Notes: generated from the sequence alone by a model not told the origin. DNA of 64,000 nucleotides from Legionella donaldsonii (GCF_900452385.1 NZ_UGOA01000001.1:1187501-1251500); one strand, 5' to 3'; positions 1 through 9,319 are shown, numbered from the stretch's first letter. Program-made: numbers and translations.

Positions 1-458
1 TCGCGCAAGATGGGTAAGATGCCTAATTGTGAAATAGCCCCAGTCAACGCATCGCGATTATATAATAAGGACTCCAGTTCACTTTTTAATGCAGTAATTT
101 CCAGTTGTAAATAGGCCAGTGCGCTGGTAAAAAGATCATAGTTAACAGGGCTGATAGTTCCTGTTGCAGCTTCTTTTACTAGCTGTAAAGCGAGAAGATG
201 TATTTTTTTGTGTGCTTCATCAATAGTAAGAAATCCAGGATAGTCATTGAGCTCTTTAGGGGCTGATGTGCTTAGCCATTGACCAAAGATGCATTGATGG
301 TGCCCATCGGCTTGTAGATTATTATTATCAATGGGTAAATGGCAAACAAGGGCGCGAAGGAGCGTGCTATGCCATTGTAAATGTTCACTAAGCGCTTGTT
401 CAAGCTGGATGATGACCTGTTGGAGCTCATGGCGTGGAATCATGTTGGCTGATAACAT
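1..458 (-). CDS. Diguanylate cyclase with N-terminal CZB zinc-binding domain (3' part outside window)
   Basis: Partial gene running off the left edge; about 152 codons are visible from an ATG at 458. The N-terminal part matches the chemoreceptor zinc-binding (CZB) domain. H26, C56 (in HQCIFGQWL), H83 and H87 have the same spacing as the zinc ligands H22/C52/H79/H83 that I recall for E. coli DgcZ. After about residue 130 the sequence LLYNRDALTGA is a typical start of a GGDEF domain. The catalytic GGDEF motif itself lies outside the window. Expected role: zinc-inhibited synthesis of cyclic di-GMP in the cytoplasm. The start is the ATG at 458; a nearby upstream ATG at 465 is out of frame and soon stops. 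The gene is transcribed in the same direction as kdoO, 98 bp downstream of it. Confidence 0.8.
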   Translation of the reverse strand, partial: MLSANMIPRHELQQVIIQLEQALSEHLQWHSTLLRALVCHLPIDNNNLQADGHHQCIFGQWLSTSAPKELNDYPGFLTIDEAHKKIHLLALQLVKEAATGTISPVNYDLFTSALAYLQLEITALKSELESLLYNRDALTGAISQLGILPILR

Positions 459-556
459 GATACATCCTTCTAGTTATCCAAAACCACAGTCACTCTAAGT
501 ATATTAGGTCACTATTACAAAAACAACCTGCTAGATTTTTAGCAGGCTATCAGACT

Positions 557-1447
557 TTAGGCGAGTTTGCCAGGCCGTTCTCTTTCCCAATATTTTAAAG
601 GTGATAAAGAAGGATTCTCCATAGCGTCTACAGGTAGATAAAAAGTTTGCTCCAACAAAAATTGCCCCCCTAGGGCAGCATGGGAGACTTGATCAGTAAA
701 GACTATCCAAGTGCTATTGGCAGGAAAATCAAATCGTTGTTTATTGACGGTTTGTTGATAGTCATCATTAAGTTTCATCGTATCATGTAAATTGAGCTGA
801 TAGTGATCATAGGCTGAGCGGAGCGTTTTAGTTGCTTTTATCCAATGTAAAAATTTAGCGCGAATAGGGCTATAGTTTGGAATGCCTGCGGCAAAGCGAT
901 TAAGCACTTTGGCAAAGGGCTCGCCCAGATGCCAGACTCTTGGTGCTCCATGCGGGTTAATATTGCAAAAGACGCGTAATATACGTTGTCCGTTAACTGG
1001 GCTGGCTGGAAACGAGTCAACATGCAGACGAGTATCATCCTTGCGCTTTGAGCTGACTCTTCCTTTAATCTCGGCAGGGCGATAACTGGTTCTTCCCCAT
1101 AGGAGTGCCTGTTGATATTGCGGAAATACCGTATCTACCAATTGCTTTGCAAATTCAGCATAGCGCTGCATAAACGCTTTTAATGGGGCCGATAGCGCAT
1201 TTTCATCACCCTGCTGTCGATAACCTCCCAAGCGTTGTCGGCTATAATCAAAACTCACATTTTTATGTTTACCATCCAGGATTGTTTCCGTGAGTAATTG
1301 CTCGGTTTCTGCTGTCTGAAGCGAAAAAGCATAATTGGGAAAGTAAATGACTTTGCCAGTCTCCAGGGATTGCAAAGCAAGCTCTTTATTGTCGGCACTA
1401 ATGGACTCTAAATCATTGATGTTCAGAATATGCAATTGGTCGTTCAT
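557..1447 (-). CDS. kdoO: Kdo hydroxylase (Fe(II)/2-oxoglutarate dioxygenase)
   Basis: 296 residues with no signal peptide. The protein resembles the Kdo hydroxylase family (PF11004), which uses Fe(II), oxygen and 2-oxoglutarate to hydroxylate the 3-deoxy-D-manno-octulosonate sugar of the lipopolysaccharide inner core (Kdo to Ko). The dioxygenase iron triad is visible as HVD (H142, D144) and a distal His at about 256 in DQVSHAALGG. The family-typical stretches GRVSSKRKDDTRLHVD and LLEQTFYLPVDAM are present, and length is normal for the family. The ATG at 1447 has only a weak Shine-Dalgarno sequence. There is no LPS operon around it; the neighbours are a diguanylate cyclase and dps. Family assignment is from motif recognition and is fairly firm. 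Confidence 0.85.
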   Translation of the reverse strand: MNDQLHILNINDLESISADNKELALQSLETGKVIYFPNYAFSLQTAETEQLLTETILDGKHKNVSFDYSRQRLGGYRQQGDENALSAPLKAFMQRYAEFAKQLVDTVFPQYQQALLWGRTSYRPAEIKGRVSSKRKDDTRLHVDSFPASPVNGQRILRVFCNINPHGAPRVWHLGEPFAKVLNRFAAGIPNYSPIRAKFLHWIKATKTLRSAYDHYQLNLHDTMKLNDDYQQTVNKQRFDFPANSTWIVFTDQVSHAALGGQFLLEQTFYLPVDAMENPSLSPLKYWERERPGKLA

Positions 1448-1827
1448 ATTGTCTCAGACTTGATTAATCAAAACGACATGATTCTAGCAAATTATTCTGT
1501 CAATTTGCTGAAATTGATGAATTATCTTAGTTTGCAGCCTATTATTGAAGGGTATATAGATATTTTGTTATTTATCTGGAAAGGCCAACGATAAATAATA
1601 TCAATGGTTATGATTTAACCAATTGATTTTAAAATATCTTCTTTTTGCGCTATGGTTAGAGGAGGTAATATTTCTCTAGCTTGCGTGTTGACAGCTTGAT
1701 AATGGAGCACCGCAGCGGCGCCTCACGCTCGTATGTGTGGGCAGCGAAGTGCAGAAAATCAAGCGGTAAGCACCAAGATAGCAGGAATGTAAACAGCCTC
1801 GAATACATGAAATAACAAGGAGTTTGT
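1448..1827. other. Intergenic region upstream of dps and kdoO
   Basis: 380 bp between divergent kdoO and dps, so it should carry both promoters; I could not pick convincing -35/-10 pairs. Most of it is AT-rich, but about 1700-1750 is markedly GC-rich. That patch is framed by a short inverted repeat, GCTTGAT (1694-1700) and ATCAAGC (1758-1764). The dps ribosome binding site AAGGAG lies at about 1816-1821. An ORF on the minus strand here overlaps the dps start and has no coding character. Confidence 0.5.
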
Positions 1828-2265
1828 ATGAGCGATGTCGTCAAAAAACTATCCATTATCATGGCAGATACTTATGCATTGTATTTAAAAACCCAAAATT
1901 ATCATTGGCATGTTACAGGTCCCCAATTTAAAGCGTTGCATGAATTATTTGAAATGCAATATCTGCAATTAGCGGAGGCTGCTGATCAAGTTGCTGAACG
2001 TATCCGCATTATGGGGCATAAAGCGCCAGCGACGTTTAAGGAATTTGAGCAATTAAAGAAGATAAAAGATGGGGATTCCAGCCTTGATGCTAATCAGATG
2101 GTGACCGAACTTGCTAATGATCATGATACGTTGGTGAAAGATCTGAACCAGGCAATGACCTTAGCACAAGAAAATAATGATGAAGGGACTGCTAATTTAC
2201 TTTCCAATCGTATTGAAGAGCATGAGAAATCACGTTGGATGTTAAATGCATCACGTGCCAAATAG
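1828..2265 (+). CDS. dps: Dps family DNA-protecting ferritin-like protein
   Basis: 145 residues, slightly short for Dps because the N-terminal tail is minimal. Dps forms a dodecameric shell that oxidises Fe(II) with hydrogen peroxide and protects DNA in stress and stationary phase. The inter-subunit ferroxidase ligands are visible as H26 (NYHWHV), H38 (ALHELFE), D53 and E57 (DQVAERIR); their spacing of 12, 15 and 4 is that of E. coli Dps (H51, H63, D78, E82, from memory). The missing Lys-rich N-terminal tail suggests weaker direct DNA binding, which is inference. A good AAGGAG site lies 7 bp before the ATG. The gene is monocistronic. Confidence 0.92.
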   Translation: MSDVVKKLSIIMADTYALYLKTQNYHWHVTGPQFKALHELFEMQYLQLAEAADQVAERIRIMGHKAPATFKEFEQLKKIKDGDSSLDANQMVTELANDHDTLVKDLNQAMTLAQENNDEGTANLLSNRIEEHEKSRWMLNASRAK

Positions 2266-2290
2266 CTTTAACTAAAAAAATAAATAAGAC

Positions 2291-2310
2291 AACAGGGCTT
2301 AGGCTCTGTT
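2291..2310 (+). terminator. Stem-loop after dps
   Basis: An 8-bp stem with one G-U pair, AACAGGGC / GCTCTGTT, and a 4-nt loop starts 26 bp after the dps stop. The following GATCTTATT is only weakly U-rich, so this is a plausible but not strong intrinsic terminator. Confidence 0.35.
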
Positions 2311-2447
2311 GATCTTATTAGGTTGCTTAAATCAAAAAAATCTTCCCTAGTTTTAAGATATCAGCCACAATCCTTGCTGATTGGGAGTTCGATGCAATAC
2401 TGGATGCGTGTTTATTCCATGTAGTGCAGCAATAGCAGGATAAATAG

Positions 2448-4556
2448 GTGATACAATTTCTTTTTGCCACTAGTCTATTTTTAAGCGCAGCCTTGTTATT
2501 TGTGATCCAGCCTATGGTAGCAAAAGCGATGTTGCCTCTCTATGGCGGTACGCCGGCTGTTTGGTCAGTCTGTATGTTATTCTTTCAAGCGTTATTATTG
2601 TCGGCTTACGGTTACGCCTGGTTGCTTAGTCGTTTTGCTAATTGGCGGTTTGGGAGGTCATTGCATTTTGTAGTCGCGTTACTCAGTCTAATTGTTTTAT
2701 TACAGCCCTTTATTCCTTCTGAGAGTGGTGCAGTACCTGAGTTATCTATTTTAAAAGATTTAATCGGTCAATTAGGATTGCCATTATTAATCATTGGTGC
2801 TTCCGCGCCATTGTTACAATTTGCTTATAGTCAAACACGGGATAAATACGCCAATGATCCCTATTTTTTATATGTAGCTTCCAATGTAGGCAGTTTACTG
2901 GCATTAATCAGTTATCCATGGCTGATTGAATATGCTCTTGGCATAGAACAGCAATTTCATTATTGGCAATGTATGTTTGTTGTTTATTTGTTGTTTCTGG
3001 GGGTTATCTTTTTTACTATCCCTTACCAGCAATTAGAGTCAATAAAGAAGAAAAACAACCTTGCCTGGCAATCTATTTTTCGTTGGGTAAGTTATAGTTT
3101 TGTTCCCTGTAGTTTAATGTTGGGTGTGACTTTTTATATATCGACTGATATTGCGGCAACCCCCTTGCTGTGGGTATTTCCTTTAGCACTGTATTTGTTG
3201 TCTTTCGTCATCACTTTTGCCAGAAAGCCACTGATTTCTCATGCCTGGGTGGAGCGCTCTACCTTGTTGGCTGTCATTTTCCCTGTGCTTGTATTTATCG
3301 TTGGTGCCAGTTTGTTGCAAGCCTGGCAATTAATTATTTTCCATTTAGTCAGCTTTTTTATGTTTGCTTTATTGTGTCACGGCGAATTAGTAAGGATGCG
3401 GCCGCCAGCTAGTCAATTGACAAGTTTTTATTTTTGCCTTGCCTTGGGTGGCGTATTAGCTGGTTTGTTTAATGGTTTGCTGGCACCAAGAATTTTTAAT
3501 GATGCCTATGAATATCCTTTGATTTTTCTGCTAGCACTCTTTTGTTTGCCTCTATCCAAATCTACCCGTTTAGGTTGGATGCCTTTTATTGTTCTTGTCC
3601 TATTAATGCTTAATTATTGTTTGCCGAATCAACCGTGGGTTTTATGGCTTAAGAAATATCACCTGGCTGAGATTCTAGCCTTAGCTTGTATTATTATTTG
3701 GCCAAAAAATAGAATCACGTTGTTTGTGGGCATGAGTATTTTATTCGTTTTTTTATTTTCCCCCTGGTTTAAACCAACAAAAATTTTAAGCCAACAACGC
3801 AATTTTTATGGTGTGAAACAAATTGTTTCCCAGTTTGGAGCACATGTTTTAATGAGTCAGAATACGGTGCATGGTTTTCAACTGGAAGGAGCGCAAGGGC
3901 CTGGGAATGGGGCTATGGCTTATTACGGTCCCATGTTACCCGTCGTGCGGCATTTACAAGAAACCTATCAGCCGTTGCGGGCTACTATATTAGGTTTGGG
4001 AACAGGCATGATGGCTTGCCAGTTTCACAAAGAGGATCAGGTTGACATCATTGATATTGATGAGCAAGTACTTGAGATAGCAAAAAATAGTCTTTTCTTT
4101 ACCTATTTACGGGATTGTCCACCGAGGGTTTCCTTAGTAGAAGGCGATGGCCGTTTGATATTGCAGAGTAAAGATAAACTTGCAGAACTACTGGTTGTGG
4201 ATGCTTTTTCTTCTGATGCCATTCCGACCCATTTACTAACCCTGGAAGCATTCAAGCTTTACCAGCAAAAAATTATCGCTGATGGGGTTATTTTGGTGAA
4301 TATCAGTAATCGCCATCTGAATCTACTGCCTGTACTGACCGCAGCCGGGCGAGAACTTGAATTGCTGGTGTTGCACAAAGGGCATGCTGGCAATAATAAG
4401 TTAGGCCAATTTCAATCAGAATGGGTCTTGCTTACAGCAAACCAACCGTTGTCAATTTATTTAATGCGTAGTCACGGGTGGCGTTTTGTTGCGAAAAGAG
4501 AGAGTCAATTATGGACCGATGATTACTCTAATTTAATCCCTTTACTCAAATGGTAA
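2448..4556 (+). CDS. Integral membrane protein with C-terminal spermidine-synthase-like domain
   Basis: 702 residues starting at GTG, with a weak AGGA ahead of it. The first ~440 residues hold a dozen or more hydrophobic membrane segments. The C-terminal ~250 residues look like a polyamine aminopropyltransferase (Rossmann) domain: a nucleotide-binding glycine loop ILGLGTGMM near residue 515, the acidic turn IDIDEQVLEIA, EGDGRL, and VVDAFSSDAIP near 584. This matches the membrane-bound 'spermidine synthase-like' fusions found in many bacteria, whose substrate is mostly unproven. No S-adenosylmethionine decarboxylase gene (speD) lies nearby, so true spermidine synthesis should not be assumed. 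It is flanked by dps and parE and appears to stand alone. Confidence 0.75.
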   Translation: MIQFLFATSLFLSAALLFVIQPMVAKAMLPLYGGTPAVWSVCMLFFQALLLSAYGYAWLLSRFANWRFGRSLHFVVALLSLIVLLQPFIPSESGAVPELSILKDLIGQLGLPLLIIGASAPLLQFAYSQTRDKYANDPYFLYVASNVGSLLALISYPWLIEYALGIEQQFHYWQCMFVVYLLFLGVIFFTIPYQQLESIKKKNNLAWQSIFRWVSYSFVPCSLMLGVTFYISTDIAATPLLWVFPLALYLLSFVITFARKPLISHAWVERSTLLAVIFPVLVFIVGASLLQAWQLIIFHLVSFFMFALLCHGELVRMRPPASQLTSFYFCLALGGVLAGLFNGLLAPRIFNDAYEYPLIFLLALFCLPLSKSTRLGWMPFIVLVLLMLNYCLPNQPWVLWLKKYHLAEILALACIIIWPKNRITLFVGMSILFVFLFSPWFKPTKILSQQRNFYGVKQIVSQFGAHVLMSQNTVHGFQLEGAQGPGNGAMAYYGPMLPVVRHLQETYQPLRATILGLGTGMMACQFHKEDQVDIIDIDEQVLEIAKNSLFFTYLRDCPPRVSLVEGDGRLILQSKDKLAELLVVDAFSSDAIPTHLLTLEAFKLYQQKIIADGVILVNISNRHLNLLPVLTAAGRELELLVLHKGHAGNNKLGQFQSEWVLLTANQPLSIYLMRSHGWRFVAKRESQLWTDDYSNLIPLLKW

Positions 4557-4711
4557 CGCTGGGAGTAACTGAGAGGAATGGCATAGAAGAAACGCTCAAG
4601 CAAGGTGTTAGTGCTTGCTTAAGAATTCATCGACTACTTGTTTTAGAGGCTAATTGACTATTTAATCTTCATTATAAGGAAAGAGGCTATAAAATTAACC
4701 GCGAAACCTGG

Positions 4712-6595
4712 TTAAACTTCAGCCAGGTTTCCTTTGGTTTCCAGCCAGGCTTTACGGTCGGAAGCCCGCTTTTTGGCCAGCATCATATCCATCATGGCTA
4801 CGGTAGTTTCTTCATCCTCAAGAGTGAGTTGTACCAGACGTCTGGTATTGGGATCCATCGTGGTTTCACGCAATTGCATAGGGTTCATTTCACCTAAGCC
4901 TTTGAAGCGCTGAACGTTAATCTTCGCTTTCGTGGTTTGAGACAGTTGCGTGATAATGGCTTGCTTTTCCTCGTCATCCAACGCGTAATGCACTATTTTA
5001 CCTGCGTCAATTCGATACAAAGGTGGCATGGCAACAAAGACATGGCCTGCCTGAACAAGCGGTTTGAAGTGGCGTAAGAAGAGTGCACAGAGGAGTGTAG
5101 CAATATGCGCACCGTCTGAATCAGCGTCAGCAAGAATACAAAGCTTCCCATAGCGCAGACCGGCCAAATCAGTGGAACCCGGATCAACGCCAATAGCAAC
5201 GGAAATATCATGAATTTCCTGTGAAGCTAATACTTCATTGGATTCTACCTCCCAGGAGTTTAAGATTTTTCCTCGTAGAGGCAGAATAGCCTGAAAATCT
5301 TTGTTACGAGCTTGTTTAGCGGAACCACCTGCTGAATCCCCTTCAACCAGGAATAATTCTGCCTGGCTTAAATCTTGTTGCAGACAATCGGCTAGTTTTC
5401 CTGGTAAGGCTGGACCCTGGTTGACGCGCTTACGGGCAACTTGCTTGGCTTGACGTAGACGTTTTTGAGCGCGCTCAATGGCAAAGGCCGCAATCATTTC
5501 CCCCTGGCTACGATGCTGGTTAAGCCAAAGAGAAAAAGCATCTTTTACCACGTTACTGACAAAGGCCGCTGTTTGTCTGGAGCTTAAACGTTCCTTCGTC
5601 TGGCCGGCGAACTGCGGCTCTTTCATTTTCACTGACAGTACATATTGGCATGGTTCCCAGAGATCGTCTGCGGTTAATTTCACCCCGCGTGGTAACAAAT
5701 TACGTAATTCACAAAAAGCAGCCAAGGCATCATACAGGCCTGCTCGAAGGCCATTAACGTGAGTACCACCTTGTGCAGTAGGAATGAGATTCACATAACT
5801 TTCATTTAAATTACTGTTGCCCGATGTGGCTGACCAGACCAAAGCCCAATCCACAGTTGCTTCTTCACTGGCAAATTCGCCGGTAAAGGGCTCGTCAGGA
5901 AAGTAATCATTGTTTAAGGATTGTAATAAATAATCGGCCAGGCCTTTCTCATAGCACCAATGAGTTTGTTCGTTCGTGGCCTTGTTATTGAAGGTCATGG
6001 ACAAGCCTGGGCAAAGAACTGCTTTGGCACGCAGAACATGGGTAAGTTGTTTAACAGAGATTTTTGTCGTATCAAAATAGTGAGCATTGGGCCAGAAACG
6101 GATAATGGTTCCCGTATCTCTTTTTTTGGTTACTCCAAGTTCATTAAGTTCTTCTAACTTGTCGCCATTGGCAAAACACATACTATAAATAATGCCGTTG
6201 CGCTTGATGATAACTTCCACCCGTTCAGAGAGGGCATTAACGACAGAGACCCCTACACCATGCAATCCACCAGAAAAGCTGTAATTTTTATCGGAAAATT
6301 TACCACCAGCATGCAGGCGCGTCATAATGACTTCGACACCACTTAAGCCTAATTGCGGGTGTAAATCAACGGGCATACCACGGCCATTGTCTTCCACTTC
6401 GATGGAGCCATCTTCATGCAGCGTGACGATGATCTGATTGGCAAAGCCAGCAATGACTTCATCGACGCTATTGTCGATCACTTCTTGTGCTAAATGATTG
6501 GGTCTGGTTGTGTCAGTGTACATGCCAGGGCGGCGTTGTACCGGTTCAAGACCGCTTAACACCTCTATTGCTTCAGCTGTGTAATTTTCAGACAT
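4712..6595 (-). CDS. parE: DNA topoisomerase IV subunit B
   Basis: 627 residues, the normal length for ParE and shorter than GyrB. With ParC it decatenates replicated chromosomes using ATP. Domains in order: GHKL ATPase (VIDNSVDEVIAG, DNGRGMPV, the Gly-rich GGLHGVGVSVVNALS lid), transducer domain, and TOPRIM metal site with EGDSAGG near residue 420 and DADSDGAHI near 488. The C-terminal RFKGLGEMNP and LEDEE motifs are typical. ParE rather than GyrB is supported by the short length and the early sequence LSGLEPVQRRPGMYTDTTRPNHLAQEV. parC is not in the window. The start is an ATG at 6595. Confidence 0.95.
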   Translation of the reverse strand: MSENYTAEAIEVLSGLEPVQRRPGMYTDTTRPNHLAQEVIDNSVDEVIAGFANQIIVTLHEDGSIEVEDNGRGMPVDLHPQLGLSGVEVIMTRLHAGGKFSDKNYSFSGGLHGVGVSVVNALSERVEVIIKRNGIIYSMCFANGDKLEELNELGVTKKRDTGTIIRFWPNAHYFDTTKISVKQLTHVLRAKAVLCPGLSMTFNNKATNEQTHWCYEKGLADYLLQSLNNDYFPDEPFTGEFASEEATVDWALVWSATSGNSNLNESYVNLIPTAQGGTHVNGLRAGLYDALAAFCELRNLLPRGVKLTADDLWEPCQYVLSVKMKEPQFAGQTKERLSSRQTAAFVSNVVKDAFSLWLNQHRSQGEMIAAFAIERAQKRLRQAKQVARKRVNQGPALPGKLADCLQQDLSQAELFLVEGDSAGGSAKQARNKDFQAILPLRGKILNSWEVESNEVLASQEIHDISVAIGVDPGSTDLAGLRYGKLCILADADSDGAHIATLLCALFLRHFKPLVQAGHVFVAMPPLYRIDAGKIVHYALDDEEKQAIITQLSQTTKAKINVQRFKGLGEMNPMQLRETTMDPNTRRLVQLTLEDEETTVAMMDMMLAKKRASDRKAWLETKGNLAEV

Positions 6596-6686
6596 GGATA
6601 ATCACTTATGTGTAAAAAATACCTTTAGTTTAACACGAAAAACGGTGTTTCGTTTAAGTATATATTAAATTCAATTTGGTTTTTTA

Positions 6687-7760
6687 TTATTCAATTATAA
6701 CAGGGGGAAATTTATCGGCATAATTTAAGGGTTTTCTAGCTAAAATAGCCGCTGTTTTTAGGGCTGTTTTGATAAAAGCGTTTGCTAATTCATAATCACC
6801 ATGAGCAGCAATAGGGAGACCTTCATCGCATTGACTACGAATACGACTGTCCAGAGGCAGCTGACCTAATAACGTTGTTTGGAAATTTTCACTCAGTGTT
6901 TGTCCACCACCCATCCCAAAAATGGCTTCCTGATGACCACATTGACTGCAGATATGTAAAGACATATTTTCCACCAAGCCAAGAACGTCAATGCCGGTTT
7001 TCGCAAACATTTTTATGGCTTTTTGTGCGTCGAGAGTTGCCACATTTTGTGGGGTTGTTACTACAACTGCTCCGGTTAAAGGTATTTTTTGCACCAAACT
7101 TAATTGAATATCACCGGTTCCGGGAGGTAAATCGATAAATAAATAATCCAATTCGTCCCAGAGAGTAATATCCAGCATTTGTAAGAGTGATTTTGCCAGC
7201 ATAGGGCCGCGCCAGATTAGGGCCTGCTCATTATCGGTGAGATAGCCAATGGACATAGCCTGTATACCGTGTGCAGAGGCTGGTAAATAATGGTCGCCAC
7301 TGATTTCTACGGGTTTGGTTTTCCCAAGCATTAAGGGAATACTGGGCCCATAAATATCAGCATCAAGAATACCGACTCTCGCTCCGGCGCGAGCCAAAGC
7401 AACTGCCAGATTGACGGCAACTGTTGATTTTCCTACGCCGCCTTTGCCTGAGGCAACAGCAATAGTGTTCTTAACACCTCGTAATCCTTTACCAGCTAAT
7501 TGAGTACGATGGGCTCTAACAAAAAAATCCACTGCGATCCGAATTTGATAGTTTGGCAAGGCCTCTTGCAAGAGCCCGCTAAGGTGGGGTTTTAGGCTGC
7601 TTTCTAACAATTGGGTTGGGAAACCTGCTGCCAAGGTTAAATCAATTCGATTATTTTCTATAGTCAGCCTGGGTTGTATACCCAATTCAGCTATTGTCAA
7701 ACCTAGTGTCTTATCAGAGGTAGTTGTCAGGATGTCAACTATGATTTTTTCTACATTCAT
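6687..7760 (-). CDS. mrp: Mrp/ApbC family iron-sulfur cluster carrier ATPase
   Basis: 357 residues. The Mrp/ApbC (NBP35) family binds and delivers Fe-S clusters to apoproteins in the cytoplasm. The N-terminal ~95 residues are a MIP18-like (DUF59) domain. A deviant Walker A P-loop GKGGVGKS at about 105-112 carries the extra signature Lys. The Walker B-like FIDLPPGTGD, DADIYGPSIP, and the cluster-binding CSQC pair near residue 272 follow. The ATG is at 7760. It lies 91 bp upstream of the parE start on the same strand, so the two might be co-transcribed. In many proteobacteria mrp is next to metG, but that gene is not seen here. Confidence 0.93.
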   Translation of the reverse strand: MNVEKIIVDILTTTSDKTLGLTIAELGIQPRLTIENNRIDLTLAAGFPTQLLESSLKPHLSGLLQEALPNYQIRIAVDFFVRAHRTQLAGKGLRGVKNTIAVASGKGGVGKSTVAVNLAVALARAGARVGILDADIYGPSIPLMLGKTKPVEISGDHYLPASAHGIQAMSIGYLTDNEQALIWRGPMLAKSLLQMLDITLWDELDYLFIDLPPGTGDIQLSLVQKIPLTGAVVVTTPQNVATLDAQKAIKMFAKTGIDVLGLVENMSLHICSQCGHQEAIFGMGGGQTLSENFQTTLLGQLPLDSRIRSQCDEGLPIAAHGDYELANAFIKTALKTAAILARKPLNYADKFPPVIIE

Positions 7761-7821
7761 CGCCGTTTAACCCACTTTTCATTGAGTTGGCATGATAGCC
7801 TACGATTTCAAGTTCGGGAAG

Positions 7822-7932
7822 CTCATTAGTCAATAGACCTTGTCTATAAACTCAAACTGCGGTCACCTTACTGTCCTCCCACGTGCAGGCAGTTAACTAT
7901 CGGGTTTACCACCAGCCTGCCTTACTAATGAG
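7822..7932. repeat. Nested inverted repeats in the mrp-fic gap
   Basis: A perfect 9-bp outer inverted repeat, CTCATTAGT (7822-7830) and ACTAATGAG (7924-7932), encloses an inner 6-bp pair GCAGGC (7885-7890) / GCCTGC (7915-7920). The element lies in the 206-bp gap upstream of mrp and downstream of the Fic gene. It could be a folded transcript end for the Fic gene or a small non-autonomous repeat; there is no U-tract. Confidence 0.4.
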
Positions 7933-7966
7933 TAATAATATCTTAAAGGCAATTGAGCATAGTACC

Positions 7967-9172
7967 TTAAGTATTCTTATCGATGGTAATACTTGTCGAT
8001 GGCATGTTTTCAAGATCGTTCATTAAGGTTCTTAATAAATTTTCCGTTGTTGTATCTAATCCAAAGATGCGAGTAGTCAACCCTCTGCTGCTTTTAAATG
8101 TTCTCAGGTTCGTTTGAATCAGCTCAATGCCTTCATGTGGGGATTTTGCTTTTAGATCTTGCAATAATTTTTCCAGTCTTTCTGCTTTCTTTGTGGTTTC
8201 GTCTTTATGAAATACACTTTTATGAGCTGCTGCATATAATTTATCTGCATATTCATACACTGTTTTGTACGTGTTCAGGTTAGCTATTTCAGATTGATAT
8301 TTTTTCGTAAGCATCCATCCATCTATAATGTCTTGGCGTAATTGTTCAGTTGCAAAAAAGTCAAAGCGATTTGGGTTCCATAACATCGTGGGTTTAAAAC
8401 CATTCCTAATTAATTCTTTATTTAGAACAAGCATCACCAAAGTTCGACAATTGCCGTCAATAAAAGGATGTAGTCGTTCTATTTTTTGAACTAATTCAAT
8501 AATGACATCCAATTTTTTTTGAGCACCAGACACATGCTTTCGTTTTTCTTCATATTGAAGAAGATAGGATTTAATTTTCTCCTCAATGACTTTGTGAGTC
8601 ATGCTGGGCGAAACGAACTTACATTTTGTATTTTTTATTTTATCCTCTAAAAAATCTAAAACTTCTTCCAGTGCTTGTTTCTTATCCTCTTTTTTTTCAT
8701 ATTGTGATAGGGCTTCCTTAAGTACATCTACACTGCTATTACTCAAGATCTCAAATTTATTTTCATTTCCATTGGCAATCACTTCTTGTAAAAATTCTCG
8801 CAACCCCTCTCTTGAAACATTCGCTTCGTCGCCACCTGTGGTATTAAGTTTTAACCAAAAACCACTTACGTCATTCGAGCGAAACCGATCAAAGCGATCG
8901 AATTCTTCCAAGTTTGTTTTGCTTACGCCTTCTAAAGCAGTTCTATATAATTGCAAGATAAGTTGGGGGGTGAGCGTCTTGTGCAAGGTGTTATTGAGTA
9001 ACTGATGTGCCTTAAGCATGGCAGCCATATAACCTGGTTCTTCCACATCAAATAACAGAGACCCTTTTTGTTTGCCCTCTTTAGTAAGTTGGCGATAATA
9101 GTCAATATAAAATCGCCATATTTCATCAGCGAATAGTTTGGCGTATTCATAATTCGCACTTGCTCTAGGCAT
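7967..9172 (-). CDS. Fic/Doc domain protein, candidate secreted effector
   Basis: 401 residues, AT- and Lys/Glu-rich compared with its neighbours, no signal peptide. The Fic motif lies at 235-246, HPFIDGNCRTLV. The catalytic His, Phe, acidic residue, Gly-Asn anion hole and first Arg are present. The second Arg of the AMPylator motif HxFx(D/E)GNxRxxR is replaced by Val246. The sequence RTLVMLVLNKELIRNGF after the motif resembles Doc-type proteins more than classical AMPylators. A helical N-terminal region (1-110), a Lys/Glu-rich linker and a C-terminal helical tail surround it. Fic proteins transfer AMP, phosphate or phosphocholine to protein targets. No antitoxin gene is adjacent, which argues against a toxin-antitoxin pair. 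The isolated position and style suggest a Dot/Icm substrate, but this is inference. A TGAGGT ribosome site precedes the ATG. Confidence 0.8.
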   Translation of the reverse strand: MPRASANYEYAKLFADEIWRFYIDYYRQLTKEGKQKGSLLFDVEEPGYMAAMLKAHQLLNNTLHKTLTPQLILQLYRTALEGVSKTNLEEFDRFDRFRSNDVSGFWLKLNTTGGDEANVSREGLREFLQEVIANGNENKFEILSNSSVDVLKEALSQYEKKEDKKQALEEVLDFLEDKIKNTKCKFVSPSMTHKVIEEKIKSYLLQYEEKRKHVSGAQKKLDVIIELVQKIERLHPFIDGNCRTLVMLVLNKELIRNGFKPTMLWNPNRFDFFATEQLRQDIIDGWMLTKKYQSEIANLNTYKTVYEYADKLYAAAHKSVFHKDETTKKAERLEKLLQDLKAKSPHEGIELIQTNLRTFKSSRGLTTRIFGLDTTTENLLRTLMNDLENMPSTSITIDKNT

Positions 9173-9319
9173 GTTACAACCTCAGATTCATTGTTTCCTT
9201 ATTATAGTTCATCGGGTTTATTGCTCTAATTTCTAGCAATTAAAGGCGATTTTAAACGGATTACGCAGGAGCAGGTCTTGTTCTATGTAAACAGGCATAA
9301 TCTGCCCCGATCCTGGAAT

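Noticed and set aside
1656-1862. 68-codon minus-strand ORF overlapping the dps start
   Set aside because: Shadow of dps and its leader; no ribosome site.
2448-4556. Calling the membrane fusion protein a true spermidine synthase
   Set aside because: No SAM decarboxylase gene nearby and this fused family has no proven general function.
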